DNA of 64,000 nt from Setophaga petechia. Lineage: Eukaryota > Chordata > Aves > Passeriformes > Parulidae. Under the pieces are notes generated by a model. The model was not told the DNA's origin. It did no database searches and was given only the letters and a program-made list of their open reading frames with translations. Positions within the stretch are counted from its first letter, which is position 1; each line of letters begins with the position of its first letter. The position numbers and the translations under genes are program-made. Positions 15,001-30,000 of the stretch are shown here, in pieces. Where the stretch lies: assembly GCA_024362935.1 (NCBI GenBank), contig JANCRA010000019.1, positions 6,878,501 to 6,942,500 of the forward strand, written 5' to 3'.

Positions 15001-18000
15001 GGTAATTAAATTGCTAATAATCTCATTTGGTAATGTCTTGTGTCACTGATTTTTCATGGCAGAAGTCCTTTACTTCATCAATGTCCATACAGGAACACTT
15101 CCTGCATCAGGAACTGATGCAGATGTATTTATCACAGTATTTGGAGAGTGGGGAGATTCCTGCAAAAGGAGACTCGGGCACTCACGTTTTGAAAGAGGGC
15201 AGGTTAGTACTGAGTCATTTTCCTTATATTTTTTTTAATGTATTTAATTTTATTATTTTCTAATATCATATTTCTTTCCAATTATGAAATACCAGCATAG
15301 ATGTTACACTCTGGTAACCTGTGGAAAGAATGTGTTCCTTGCTAAGTATAGGCATTTCACCTGAATTGAGATTCCAGTTTAGAAATAGTTTGAGTACAAA
15401 TAAATCCAAAATCCACAAACTCTTGATAAATGTTCTTAGAATTTGAAACTGCATCCAATGATAGATGAAATCCCATGGTTTAATTTTCACCTATTTGTGA
15501 AGCTAGTATAGAAATCTCAGGGCTACTTCCTGTGGTTGCTCATTTAATTTTTTTTTTTTTTTAAGCCACCATGATAGCATTGAAAGAAAGATTTTAAATG
15601 TGTTAGCTGCTGTATGTTAATTAATCCATTTATCTGTTAAATTGCAAACAGGTAAACCTGGTTGTAGACATAATTATCTGCTCAAGATAAATCCTAGGAG
15701 AGATTTTCTGGTTAACCTTTGCTTTTTACCATATTAATGATTATCTCTACACAGCATGTTCATCCATACCCTGAACTGAGAGCACTAGATCAATTCATCC
15801 TGCACAATGAAGCAGAATCCTCTGCATGTTTTCACACTGTTTCTAATGCTCTCTCATGCCTGAGATACCATAACTTTCCTAGGCAACCTGTTCCACTGCT
15901 TTCCTAGCCTTGCACTTAACTCTTCCTTCACTAGATTCATGTCTTCTTGGGCTTAGAAAATTAGAAACCATCCACATCATTTTGTTCCAGAGTCATACTC
16001 TAGTCATTGATACTTTTTCTTCCATGAATTTGTATAAATTCTTCTATAGACATGTGATAAGTGTCCATAGTCTCCTCTGTCAATTTAATTGCACTTGGCC
16101 TTCTACCTGAGTAAAGCTAAACTTTCACATACTACTTAAATCTCACACCACATCTTTCTTTGGAAGACAGTGAATGTTTTTTCCACATCACTTTCTCTTT
16201 GCTTCTCCCATGCTTTATAGACCTCTACCCACTGTGCACTTGTATTGCTGCATTGTTCTCTGCAAAGAAGAATGTCTCTAATCTTTCTACTTAGACTTTT
16301 CTATATGTTGTGCTGACTCTTCAATAATACTTCCCTTTTTTTAAAATGCCATCTTTTTTCAGAATCCCACTTAGTCCAAACTGTGCTATAATGATACAGG
16401 AAGAGCTTTATGATGTTGATTATCTGGATAATATTACTAAAAATACAGGTTAATCCTTAGCGTTTTTGAGGGTAAATGTTTTTGGTAAACTAGAAGGGTT
16501 AATCAAAGGTGTAAAGGCACATGGTCAGTGTCATAATCTAGAAAAGAAGTCTAAAAAGAAATAATTCACATGGCATTTCATACTGGATGTTAATACAGAG
16601 TCAGTGATACAGCTGTTAGTAATAAAGAATTCACAGCCACTATGTTGAGCTGCAGTGCTGAGTGTCTTCCCAAGCAGATTCTTTGTTTTCAGGGTGCAGT
16701 TTTTATGCTGCAGACAATGAAAGTGTTCTTCAGTTTAGGTATTTTAGGTATTTTGTGTGCTCACATTCTTCATTGTTTGATAGGTTCCTGGGAAAGGGTT
16801 GAGCAGTGGGATGGCAAAATGTTCTGACCATACTGAGCTATTTAAGGTAATAAATATTAAAGCTGGTGGCAGAGACTGCAGAAGAACCTCATACACAGTG
16901 AATGGGCAATAAAATGCCAGATTAAATTAATTGTAGTTAAATGAAAAGCAGTAGCTGTGAGGAGGAATAACCCTTTAAATTTGCATGCAAAATGATGGGC
17001 TCTGAAATATGAAAGTAGTAGGATATCATCTCAGTAGAAGCAAAAGAAAAGGAAAACAGAACAAAAATGTTTAGAAACTATTAAAAAAACCCCAACAAAA
17101 ACAAAACAAAAGATCCAGCCACTTAAGGCAGAAAACACAGTCATACCTCCAAAGACATTTACTAGTGCACATGCATAATAGATGCTGTGTTTTGTTGATT
17201 CATTTGTCTTAAAAAGTGCAAGAAGAGTGTCAAGTGATATGAAATATCTTCCATACAAAGAACAGTGAAGCAGACATGTATATTTATTCTGGAAAAGAGA
17301 TGATGAGAGGAAAGGTGAGGGAGAAAAAAAAAATAAAATGGCATAGAGAAAATAAACATTTCTATTTCTTTGTGAAATACAAGAGCTCAAGAGCATTCAA
17401 TGTAATGTGCAGGTGGCAGATTCAAAACAAAAGGAGGTGGCTTTTTGCTCAATGTGTAATTAATGCATTTTACTTTCTGGCACAAGATGTTGCAGATGGT
17501 AAAGACATATTGGTGCAAAAAGCCATTGCACATTGTCATGGAAGACGACTTTCCACTGAGGCTGTTAAGTGCAAAGACGTAATCTCTGCTCAGGCAATCT
17601 CTGAACCACAAATTGCAAAAGGCTGAGAGACTTTATATTCAAGAAGCATCTCTGTGTATTTGCCCTGTTTTTCAACTCTTCCGTAGAAATCTGTTAGTGG
17701 TAGCTGTTGGCAACACTATACGTGATGGACTAGATGGTTCTGCAATTTAAAATACTACTACCAGTCTTGCATTCCTTTTACATAGAAGTACATCAATTAA
17801 AAAGTTGGAATGGGGTTTTAGTGAGAGTTTCTAAGACTAGAAGGTGAAAGGAAGGAATATAAAGGGCAAGCTGTCTTGAGAGACAAGATTATGTCAGCAA
17901 TACCCCTCAAAAATGTGGAATGGACAGGCAAAGAAAACAAAGTTAAGGAAGCTTGAGATACAAAAAAAAAAAAGGATCTCTCTTGACTGATAATGAATAT

Positions 18001-21000
18001 AAGGAAAAGCTAGGAAGACAGAAAATTTCAACCAAGTTTAAGAAAACAAATTAAAATGGATCTGCAGAACAGTTTAAATAAAATCATTTTGGGTTTCATT
18101 AATTGTACATCCAGTAGTGTGTTTAATACAGTTCCAAACGTCTTTATACTGAAGGGAAAAAGAAATGTAATGACATCAACCAAAAGTACATTCTTACTAA
18201 TGCTAGGGAGTCGGCAATTTAATGTATTATTATGAGAATTCATTGATAACAATGGATGATTATGACCACTGTTGTCTAATGAATGTTAATTATTATCCCA
18301 AAGAATGAAACTAATGATAGGTCCCTTTCTCAATTAGACTTAGCTGTGAAGGAACATGAGTGTTAGCAATACAGGATATTTCCTCTAAGTCAAAGGTCAT
18401 GTAGACTGACAGGAAAATTATATTTGGCTTGTAACTACAAGAATAAAATTAAAAAGCAATGAGTGCTCCCGAAAAGTTATTTGCAAGATGTTCCTACCAG
18501 CTAGGTCTTATTTTGGGCTACATTTACTTACATGCAGGGGTACAACTTGCCATGGTAACTGTTTGAGGATATCGTGGATATAACAAGGTATGAATGCTGG
18601 AAGTCCTAAGGCTGTGCTAGGAATAATAACTTGGATGTTTTCTTTTTCTGATCACATTGTGGAGAATAGTCTGACAGAGACAGGAGAATGGACGAGATGG
18701 CATAATTCATTCTAAAAATCATCTCTTCCTTCATTGCTTTCTGGTCCTCATCCTTTTTCCTGCCTGGTGGCAAATTGGTTGGCAACAAATAAAAATTATA
18801 GCGTCTGTTTCTACTATCCATCTGGGGTTTTTTTAATGTCACCCACACACATGCCCATGTATCTGCCCACCCACTTATATTATCTTGCACAGAACACATT
18901 CATTCTCTTACTCACATAATTTATTCATCCCAACATGCACTAGTGCAGCTGCCATTTAGCTTTTGTTTACTGGTAGCCGTAGCAATATTTAAACAGATGT
19001 CTATTTACATCCGAGGAGCACATCAATTCTTGCCTGTATGCGTGTACAGCCTTAGTTATAGCTCCTAATGTCAGTATCTTCCTTTGTTTGCATAGTCATC
19101 AACAGTATTTCTGTTTAAAGTTGAATAATACAATATTTCCTATTTGAATAATAGGGTGTCTTAAAATGTAAAATACTTGAAAATGTTTTAAAATAAAATG
19201 CCTTATTCAAACAGAAATTTAAATTACCAGGTCTATCCTGATTCTTGAAGAACTCCCTTTGTATCCTTTATGAGGGGTTAGTTGAACTACAGTTTTCATG
19301 AGCTGTAGTTTTTTTGATCAGAGGTTTGTTTCTATCCAAAACAAGGGGATGGTTTTTTGTAATAAAACCTGAACTGCATTGATCATTATGAGGACAAAAT
19401 GTATATATTCAAGGATCCACATAGTTTCTGAACAGGTTCTCCAAATATGAGTGTCAGCCTGTAACATCTTTCCTTATTCTCAGAAAAAGATACTTCAGTG
19501 TTGAAAGGAATTTGTCTTTCCAAATGCAAACTTCTCAAAGACAGAAGATAATATATATGGTCTAATCAGTTTGCTATTCTTTTTGCCTCTATCTTCTCAG
19601 GTTTGTATCTCTGAAATGAGAGCAGTAGACCTGGGACAGTTAAGCAAAGTGCTTGTTGAGCACCATAATGTGGGTTATGGAGCTGGATGGTACCTCGACC
19701 AAGTTGTGATCCATGAATCAGGCAAAACTGAAGAACAATACGTATTTCTTTGCCAGCAATGGTTAGATAGTGGAGTTGGTGATGCACAGATGGAACGAAC
19801 ATTGAAACTTCTTGGAAAAGTCAGGAATGGAGTGTTGACAGGAAAGATTTATGGTAAGGTCCAAAATCATCAAAACTCCTTCCAGCTTTGGTTTTAATTG
19901 TAATCCATAAGATTTTTTTGGTTATTTTTAAGGCTAAAACCAAACTACAGAAACAGTATAGCTTGAATGTGAACTGTCTCTCTCACACGAATTGTCTCTC
20001 CAAACACTTTCCTGAGATGGTAAATGCAATTACAATGCTCAGGGAAGAAAAACTAGAGCATAAGGGATGATATTAAGTGACAGAGGCAACGAAGGTACTA
20101 TGATTTTAGTTGAGGTTAGGAAAAAAGCTGAAGCAGAAAGAAGTAGGTTGTTCCATATGGCATTCAATGCAGAGCAGAAGGCTCCTGCAACAGTGATGAA
20201 ATCACAAGAAATACAAAAACTCTTTTAGCAGAATGTGATTTTCCCTTATGTTCGTATATTTGCAGAAAGCATTTGCTTTTATTTGCAGTTTTCTTTTTTA
20301 CTTATATCAATGGCATAAGTTCTTGCAAACAGTTAGTTGACCTGAAATCAATATTCTATTCAGATTGTTTAATTAACAAACAACAAAAATTCAGAAACAA
20401 CTTAGACACTGAAAACATGCTTTGCCAGGATACTGTATTTTTTAGCTCTCTCATGTGTCTTTTTTGAAGAGGTGTAAAATGCTGGTTTGGGTCCATTTAT
20501 GAAAACTGAATCAGAACTGATAGACCAAGCTATGTAAAGTTTAACTAATCTGAAGGTGTGAGTTTGCATTCTGTATCAGCCATTTTGTAAACCAATCTCT
20601 ATTAACTTCCATGATCCTACATATTTCCTTTTATGTTCAGAGAATTTTAATTGCAGTTAAAATTAATAGATTATATCCGCATATTTAGTCATCTATAGTT
20701 AGTCCACTCGTGAATGTCTCATATCATCTATCAAAACAGAAATTATGTTGCTGATAGTACAGAAGAGCAGAAAAGCATGGAAATATTAGCATATTATGAG
20801 TAGCTAGAGCAGTGACAATTTCAGAATAAGAAATAGCTGTATATCACCACCACAAGTATTCTAAGTCTCTATTAAGTAGATGTAGGTGTCCTACATAGCC
20901 CATAGAGCGAGGCAGGTGTCTCCTGAGGGAATTTCAGAGAAGAAGCCCAAGATTGGTCAAAATCTGTCACATATTTCTTCACTAATAATATGAAGAGTGA

Positions 21001-24000
21001 GAGAAATCTTGCATCCTTGTTATGCACCTTGATTAACGTCTGAATATAGCTATGTAAAAACTATTTCCTTCCTTGGTTTCCCACACACAGACATAGTCCT
21101 CAAAAATCTGAGTACAGATTTGATAATAATTTCATGTCTATGGTTATTAATACTCAGTGCTGCATCTATTGAAAATAATTTTTGGTCTGGCTGTATATTA
21201 AATCCAGAATTAATATGACAAGTAAGCAGAGAGCCTATGAAGAATGGATAAATAAAAGACAAATCAGCAAAGAGCAATATACCTTAGGGGTCAGAAACTA
21301 TATGGATACAATGGAATTTACTAAATTTCAAGCTAAATCAGGTTTTGTAAAGAAGTCAAAGAAACAGTAATGGTTCTTCAACCCTTTATTTATTAAAAAA
21401 ACCTTCAAAGATGGTCAACTATTCAGGAACAATAGAGCACAGGCTGAAGATCGTAATCCCTAAACAAATAGAATACCTTGTCTCTCTTCTCATTAAGGAA
21501 CCATAATGTGGGCCAGGGAAGCCAAAAGCACAGTTACTAATGGGATGAGCTTACTGGAAATCAGAAAATCTGAAACACAAATAGAACTTTGAGCTCCATT
21601 TACTCAAACAGTGACAATCAGGGTAGTTGTTAGCCCAGTGGTAGGTCTAATAGCAAGGATTTAAAACAATTTTATGAAGACTCAACAAACATAATGCCTC
21701 CATCTAAAGAATGGAAAGCATAATGTAGGTGAATACAGACCTAGTAATTGTTCAGATGAAAATCTTTAGAACACGCTTTTGAAGAAATGAATAGTTGAAA
21801 CAATAGAAGCCAATAAGAAATGAGAAAGAATGCACTGTCTTTACTAAAGATAGACTGTAAAACAAGATGATACTACAGAAATATTTTGCAGTAAGACAAA
21901 TGTAATGTCATTTAATCTAAATTCTTGTATTTAATTTTATTTTCTGTATGGGAATTTATTAGATAATCACAAGAAAGTGAAAAGTAGTAGTAAAGGAAGA
22001 ATTGTTAAGAGCTGGAGAAGAGACAATGCACTTGTTAATGAAATCTTTTTGTTCTGCAAAGCTGGGAGTGCTATCAGGAGATGCAAAGGTTGTGTGATAA
22101 ACTTTGAGAACTGACAGGAATTGAACAGATTTCTGTGGCAAGCAGCTTGTATACAATTAGGTATAAACTCAACTTACTATTGGAGCTCTCAATTCTGATA
22201 CATGGCCCCAATTTCAATTTTTTGGGATTTTTTTAAGAATTAGGAACTAAGTAGCAGCTAAGGGTCCAAAAACTGTATTTTATCTGTATTGCCATCTTTT
22301 GTAATGATTTCTGCTACACAAATTCATCAGCAGGAGGACTATGAGAAATACCTGGGTTTGTTATAAGATCACAGGATAATTTTGAGGCAGTAATGTGGCA
22401 TGGCTATAGGGTACTGTGATCCCACAGTATATGTAGGCATTATTAATGAAAATCATAGTAAATTACTGGCTTTACAGAGAAACCTTGATATTTCACCAGC
22501 AATGCTGTGTGTAATTGTGGCCACCTCTGTCCAGAAGGACTGGATCAAGCTGGAATAGTTGTAAAGAAGATGTGATGACTGAGGAAATGGCAACTCTTTG
22601 TTGCGAAAGGGTAATGAAAAAAGTGGCAGATTCAGAATAGCTAATGAAATGCTCAAAATGGACACAGTAGTGATCTATCAAATTAATGGTGGCTTACACA
22701 TCAAGAAGGGAAGAGAGTTATTTAAGCTAACAAAGTTGTCATAAAAATAAATGGGTTTCAGCAGTCCACTAATGCCTTTACAAGAGAATGAAAATATTTC
22801 TGAGAAAGAAACAAAGAAAGATTAGATTTTTAGCATTGCACACTGTGTTGGGTTGACTCTGGCTGGATGCCAGGTGCCTATCAAAGGCTGCTCATCCTTC
22901 CTCTCCTCAGTTGGACAGGTGAGAAAGAAAATACAACAAAAGGTTCATGAGTCAAGATAAGGACACGGAGAGATCACTCGGCAGTTACTGCCGTGGACCA
23001 AACAGACTTGAATAGGGGAAATTAGCTTAATATATTAACAATTAACCTTAGTTATAGTTACCAATTAAATTAGTTACCAATTAAATTAAATTATATTACC
23101 AATTAAATTAGAGTGGGATAATGACAACTAAACCCAAATCTAAAAACACCTTTCCTCCTTCTTCCTGGGCTAAACTTTACTCCAAATTTTCTCTACCTCC
23201 TCCCATGCAGTTGTGCAGCAGGACAGGAAATGAAGCTTGCAGTCAATTTATCATGTTGTCTCTATTGCTGTTTCCTCTTCCACTCCAGCATGGGGTGACA
23301 GAAGGTAGTCCTCCCCAAACTTCTCCAGAGTGAGGCCTTCCAGTGGGCTGCAGCTCTTCCTGAACTGCTCCAGCATGGGCTCCTTCCGTAGGGTGTAGTC
23401 CTTCAGGAGTAAACCTGCTCCAGCACAGGCCATAAGGTCCTGCTGGGTGTCTGCTCCACTGCAGGCTCCCATGAGGTCACATCTTCCTTTGGACATCCAC
23501 CTGCTCCATCATGGGATTCCCCAGGGACTGTAGATGGATCTCTGGTCCACTGTGGACTTCCATGGGACAAAGGGACAAGGCTGCTTCATAATGGTCTTCA
23601 CTGTGGGCTGCAGGGGTATCTCTGCTCACCCTCCTTCTGCAATGACCTTGAGGAGCTGCAGAATTGTTTGTCTTGCATTTTCCTACTCTTCTTCTGTTCC
23701 AATTGTGCGAGTCTTTCCATCCCACTTTTTTAAATACTTTATCCCAGAGGTGCTCTCACCATCACTGATGGCTCAGCCTTGGTCAGGGATGGGTCTGTCT
23801 TGGAGCAAGCAGGCATTGGCTCTGCTACGCAGGCGGAGCTTCCAATGGCTTCTCACAAAAGCTGCTCCTGAAGCCCCTTTTCTACCAAATGAGGCCCTGC
23901 AAAACCAATACACTGCTTTATACTTAACTAAGGAGAAGGAAGGAAGCTGCTTTTAAATTGAATCTTAACAAATTTATCAGAAATTATACAATTTAATTTA

Positions 24001-27000
24001 CAAGCTATAGCAGTCTATGGCACTGTACTATCCAACTGACATAGTCCTGGTCTGAAATCTATGCATTCCTGGACTGGAATGTATAGATTCCAGCTATCTA
24101 TATATTGATAGTTTAAGGCCAATATTACAGTACTAAAGGGGTAAAATATCCTAGATTATGTCACGTGGGATGTGATAAGTTTTCATTTGATTTCCATTTT
24201 TTCACAGATATCATTGGTTTCATTTACATTTGATGTTCATAGGCATGAAAATAGATTTAGGATTATTCATGAAGTCGTAACACTGAAGTTATTTTAGATG
24301 ATTTTACAGATGGTGAGTGCTAAATTTTTATGTCAACAAGTGCGGGATTTATGGCACAGATCCTCACCTGATCTAAAGCAATAAAGCTTTATTTGCATTA
24401 GTTACAGTAAGAGACAAAGACCTTTCCTGTTGTGGTTAGGAAGATGAGGTGACTGAACATTCTGAAGCTGAGGTAGGAAGCTGGAGTTTGTGGACGTAAA
24501 CTCTAGGAGTCTCTGATTCTGTTACTCAAAGTAAAACAACCTAGCTATTACAAAATTGCTATTTGAAATTATCAGATACATACTTTGTCTCAATTTGCAG
24601 AAACAGAGTCAAGTCATGTTATTTAAAAATTCTGCTCAGTTCTGCAGTAGCCTGGGTGACCAAAAATCCTGATTTTCAATTTTTTTAAAATTGAAACCAT
24701 GACTTTGATAACCCTGAATTTTCTATATATGCTATTAACATGAATTAAAATATCAAACCTAGCTAAATCAGTGAGATTTTTTGGATGAAGTTTCTGATCT
24801 TCAAAACTGTCTTGTTGATTGAAATTTTAACCAAATATCTGTTTCACATGAAGTTGCCAAAGTTACTTAGGAGCCTACCTGACACCAGACTGCAGTCTTT
24901 CTGAGCCTTCAGGGATCTGTCAATTCATCTCCAATGCTTAAGTGACTAAATGCTTCAAAAAGACCTAGCAAAAATTCTCCTGGAGCCTTTCCTGAATCCC
25001 TAAAGTAGAACAAATCTATGTGATACTATATAGGACTATTTTTAATCTCTCAGCAAACATTATTTCTTCACAGAAGAAATGGATAAAGTTTTTTACTTTG
25101 CTGTCATGATAATTGTGGTGAGGTGTGATAAAAATACTCCTTTTCAAGCACTGAAACAGTTTATCTCACCACCATATTCTTACAGTAAGTATGGAGTATA
25201 TTTTAGCATGTTCATTTAAGTAAATCCCAGAAAAGTTAAAATTACAATATTCCCTGACCAAAGGCAAACCTGTTAGCCAGTAGTATCTTGTAAAAAATAT
25301 GCTGCTGGTGACTAGTGATTTAAAATCATCAGGAGATATTTTTAAGGGGCAGGGGGAGAAATCAACAGGTTGTCATGGCTCTCCACAAGTCTCTTAACAT
25401 GGAATTCACAGTCTCATCTGCACGTTGCTCTTGGACTGGTGCATCTCTAAAGTATCAGCTACCACTATAAAAGGTCCAAGTTTGCTTTTCACTAAATCAA
25501 TAATAGGGAGTTAACCTGCCATGTGCCAGTATTCGAGCTCAGTGCAAAGGTGGCAATGGGTTGCTAGGCCCTCACTAAGTCAGCCTGTTACAAACTGATG
25601 TATTATTTTGGATATTCATCAAACCCATTAATTTTTTTACTGCTGTTTCATTTCAACAGGGACTTGGGATATCCATGTCACAACAAGTGATATTTCTTCT
25701 AGTTCCATGAACCCTAAAATGTCCCTAACGGTATGTGGTGACAAAGGAACTTGTACTTCAGTCACATTCCCCAAAGGATCTCTTAAAAAAGAGCAGATTT
25801 ATGAGACTTCTATTGAACTAAGTAAGAAATTTAATACTATATTCAAAGTTCGCCTAGAAATTGAAGAAGCTGGAGAAGGGGAGACTTGGCATTGCCGTGA
25901 GGTAAAAACTAAAACCTAAAGCAATTATTTATTGTGTCTCTATTATATATATATATTTATTTTTTACTTTCCATATTCTATTGTTATTTCTTCCAGTTTT
26001 CAGTCCTGTTTGAGATTGCTAAATTTTTAATTTACAGAAACTGCAACAGTTGTAGAGTGCTAACTTCAGGGACTGCTTAAAACACTAGGATAACTATGGA
26101 TAATAAAAATATTGTGAACCTGGATGGATTTCTGGAGAGCCATATATACAGATGTGCTATCATCTTTAGCACATCAGTGATGTCTTTTCAGAACTGTACT
26201 CACTGGCATACATTGCAGTATTTACATAACTCCAAATTGGCTGTTACATGTTGTAGAGTCAGTGATCCATGGCAAATAATTAAGTCAGACACTAGAAATG
26301 CATTTTGATGAAACTATCTGCCTTTTAAGCTGGCATGTGAAAAAAAAAGTGTATAGCAAAAGTGACAATCTTTCTTCTGATATCCAGCTAAAACCTGACA
26401 TCACACTGAAATTGCAGTGGCATTTCGCTATGCAAAAAAATATCTTCATCTTCTTCTGCTGGAAAAATAAAAACAATTCTAAAGGAAGGATTAATCTTCT
26501 TTAAAATTGCAGACATGCTTTTTATCCATTAATGTTTCTATTTTGTTCTTATTAAAAACTGGAGAAAAAATAATTTTCCTTTTCAATACATGGTATTACT
26601 GAGCTGAACTCACTGACATTTAAATGGTAGACAGGTTGTTAATTTCATCTTCATAGCCAGATGAAATAGTCATCCAACAAATCTATCAAAACTAAGACTG
26701 CTTCTGGAGTATTGTAGGAGACAGTAAATCACAGCAAAAATTTCACAACAGAAACCTGGCAGTTGAAAACAGTGACATCTATTAGTCTGCTGTATTTCAT
26801 TAGCTCAGAACAATCACTGAAAGCTCAGTTTAAGAGAAATCAGCACAATTTATATAAATAAGGAAAAGATGCACCCTTACCTTAGGTAGGGAAGAGGTAG
26901 AGAAAGAAATTATAAATGTCCGTGCTTTGGGATACCTGTCAATTATGTGGGTTTTAGGGAGATATTTCATCTTATTCCAGAGTTTTTATAGCAGGATGGC

Positions 27001-30000
27001 AGAATCCTTGTATAAAATAACTAGGTTGGTATAGGAGGTTGTGGATAATATCTGTTATTAAAGACAGCTTAGCAGTGTATTTACACTGCTGGTTAGAATC
27101 ACCATGGTCATTTCTGTGCTATTTTGTTTTGATTTTACAAGATTGTACCTGCAGAGTCTTAGATTTCTGCCTTCTATCAAAAGTAAATGGAGGTGTAGTT
27201 GGTTGAATTCCATGTTTAGATTCAGACTTCATTCTTATAGCCGTAACTATAATCCTGATTTTTTGAGGAAATTGAAATAATTAGAAAATAATGCCTAGAA
27301 CAAAATTAATTAAGGTATGTTTATTTCTGCAGCATGTAATAGTTAATATCTTCATTCTTGCTTCTTTCGCTTCTTGAAGAAATAAAACACAGTAAATGCA
27401 ATCTGAGTTTCAATAAACTGTTCAGGAATATAGATACTATGAAAGGAAAATTGTGCTAGCAGTATACTTCACAGTGTCTTTTAAAAACTCTTTTCAGTTT
27501 GTCTGTCACAATGAAAAATACTAAGAGTATTTTGAAGACAAAACAATGCTACCATCTCCCAGTGACAATTCCTAACCAAAGCTGGTTTTGCTTATTGGCT
27601 TAAAGGTTTGGACTTCTTACTGAATTAGGTCACAAAGAATTGAAATGAGTGAATTATAGGTGCCCTTTTTAACGCAGGGTCACTTCCTACAAAGTACTTT
27701 CAAATATGTTCTCTGGTCTGAGATTGAATAGTTTAGAAAATGGGAATTTATCTCAGTGTAGCTGGTAGTACCATACTGTAAGATATCTCATTATTAAAAC
27801 ATGTTTTCTTATAGAAAGAATAAACTTCTTAGCTCAGGATCACCATCTTCTTAGTTTATACACAGAATTTCATAGAGATTGAAATTAGTATCAAACTCTA
27901 TGTATTCAAGTGATATATATGTACTGATATAGATATAGATACATGTCAGAAAGCATTCTTAATTTCTATATTTCAGTTTTTTCCAGAAACATTTCTTTTT
28001 CTGTCTCCTGTTACTTAGAATAAGAAAACATTCTGCACTGAAAAATATTGTGGCATATTGACATTTCTCACAAGCTGAAATGTGCCCATATCAACACTTC
28101 TTTTTCTTCCATATGCTGGATGAATAGGTTACATAAAGGAAACTTTTAGAACAATTTCAAATATTTTTTATCCTCATTGCAATCTCTGCAGCAGTAATGT
28201 TGACAACACTTTAATTAGCTTTAATTGGGAAAGATATTTATTCCTTCTCATTTGAAAGGCTGTTTTCAAAAGCATTTTAGAAAAAATTATTTCCTCTTAT
28301 TTTTAAATTTTGAAATGATGTGTCATAACTGTTTAATAGTTTTTCTTTAGCTATAGTTTGCATCAGAGCGCAACAGATGCCGAAGTTATTTCTTTTTATT
28401 TCTTTGATAAGGTAAAGCTTCAACACAGAGAAACTAAAAATGTTCTAGAATTCCCATTTTGTCATAACTTTGTCGATGAAGAAGGAGGAAGAGTGACTGA
28501 GCTTCCAGTTCTCACAGCTGGGTCTCCTTTTCCAGCAGGTTTGTCACACATTGGAAACACTGGGAGAGATTTGGTCAGTGATGATATCTGATTTTCAGAG
28601 CAGTCCAAAGGTTTTTGCAGATATTTTCTGTTAATTTCTGCCATGGCTAGGGCCAGTCCAGTCCAGTGTTTGAAACCAATATCTTACACCCTAAAACTGA
28701 GCATTGTGCACTCAAGTCTGGTATCAGTTTTTGACACATAAAAGAGCAAACATATGGCACTGAAACTCCTAAAAGGGTTTTGAACTGCACTCAGAGTTTA
28801 ACTTTTTCTCAATAATATGATCTGCTTCTCTCACAGACTAAGCAAGGGAAATCCAGAGGAGATAACTCTTGTACTGTAATTTTGGGCAAGAAGGAGTTCC
28901 ATGCCCCCCTCCACCCCAAGCAGATCTCTTGTTGTTTGTGTTCCTAGAATTGCAGGCTTTCTTTTCCTGTGATCTAGCAGTTGTATATCATCCAATTCCA
29001 TCAGAGTTGTGCCTTGGTTCCTTCAGGACTGGATATGTTTAGTTTGTTGTGTGTTTTTTATGAGGTTCTATAGCCAAAGTTAGAGAAAAATGGAAGAAGT
29101 CTTATCCTAAATGAATATTCTATCATGATAATGTCCTAGGCTACTCCAGAAGTTAAGGGTTTAGATCAAGCACTGAAGTAATCTGTATATTTTTGCCTCT
29201 TTTGCTGTGCTTTTAAAGTTAGGATCAAACAAAGCACTTAGACAGAAGCTTCTTAAATGTGAATTTGAGAAAGTATTGATGGGAAATTCATTGAAAAAAA
29301 TCTTTGCTTTTAAATACTTCTTAGATTTATTTCTTTATGGAAGAACACTGATATTTAAATCTTTAAAAATGTTGCTCTTTTTTCTGAGGAGCATTTAATG
29401 TGAGGACAGATACTTTTTCTTTACCTCTCCCTACATTTTTTTCTCCTTTTGAATTGAATGTTTTGGGGATGTGATCTCTTTCTTATTTTAGGGACCACAT
29501 CACCAGAGTGTTATGCATGTCTCTGGGAGTACAAACAGGTATTTTACATAAGCAGCCTTTCAAGGAGTGCTCAGCTGAAGGGTTGTGTGTTCACACTGTG
29601 TGTTCTCTCACATGTCATCTCCTCTCCTGAGGCCAATAACTCCTACTGGTGCAGTGCAGAGTGAACAGCCCCTGACTGGACCATGATCCAGAGGAAATAC
29701 AAAAGTTGCTTTCTTCCTGACAGAATCCAGCTTCATTTGAACTCCAAGAGGCTCTGAGCATAGATGCACTTGTTCAGTGATTTAGTATCATCCATGGACT
29801 AGAAAATTTTTCATTGGAGTGTCATGTATTTAAATGCATGCAAGAGGTGATAAGAGCACTATTTGCATGCTTTTATACCAATTTGTTATGTGTTTATTTT
29901 TTTTCTCTTCTGCCTGTGTTTCAGACCCACTCAAATTATTTAGCTAATTATTCTTTATAATAGTTGCTCTTAAATTCTAATTACAATGCATCTATGTGCT

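Larger units (their letters stand above)
19854..25659 (+). other. intron 8, with solo LTR
   Basis: A 5.8-kb intron with a solo LTR at 22846-23910, listed separately. The rest, 19854-22840 and 23916-25659, is AT-rich. A faint RT-like stretch near 21700-21760 was considered and not called. Confidence 0.65.

Noticed and set aside
17276..17626. 116-codon frame inside intron 7
   Set aside because: It has no PLAT similarity, no splice sites joining it in phase, and no recognised homology. Its start lies in low-complexity A-rich sequence.
21182..22680. Possible degraded LINE on the + strand (a stretch near 21700-21760 translates as EWKA, stop, then GEYRPSN)
   Set aside because: The resemblance to a reverse-transcriptase W-K-A...N-YRP motif is short and interrupted. 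It is not enough without a database alignment.
23534..23956. 140-codon + strand frame
   Set aside because: It lies within the solo LTR and reads against the LTR's own orientation. It has no protein homology that I recognise.
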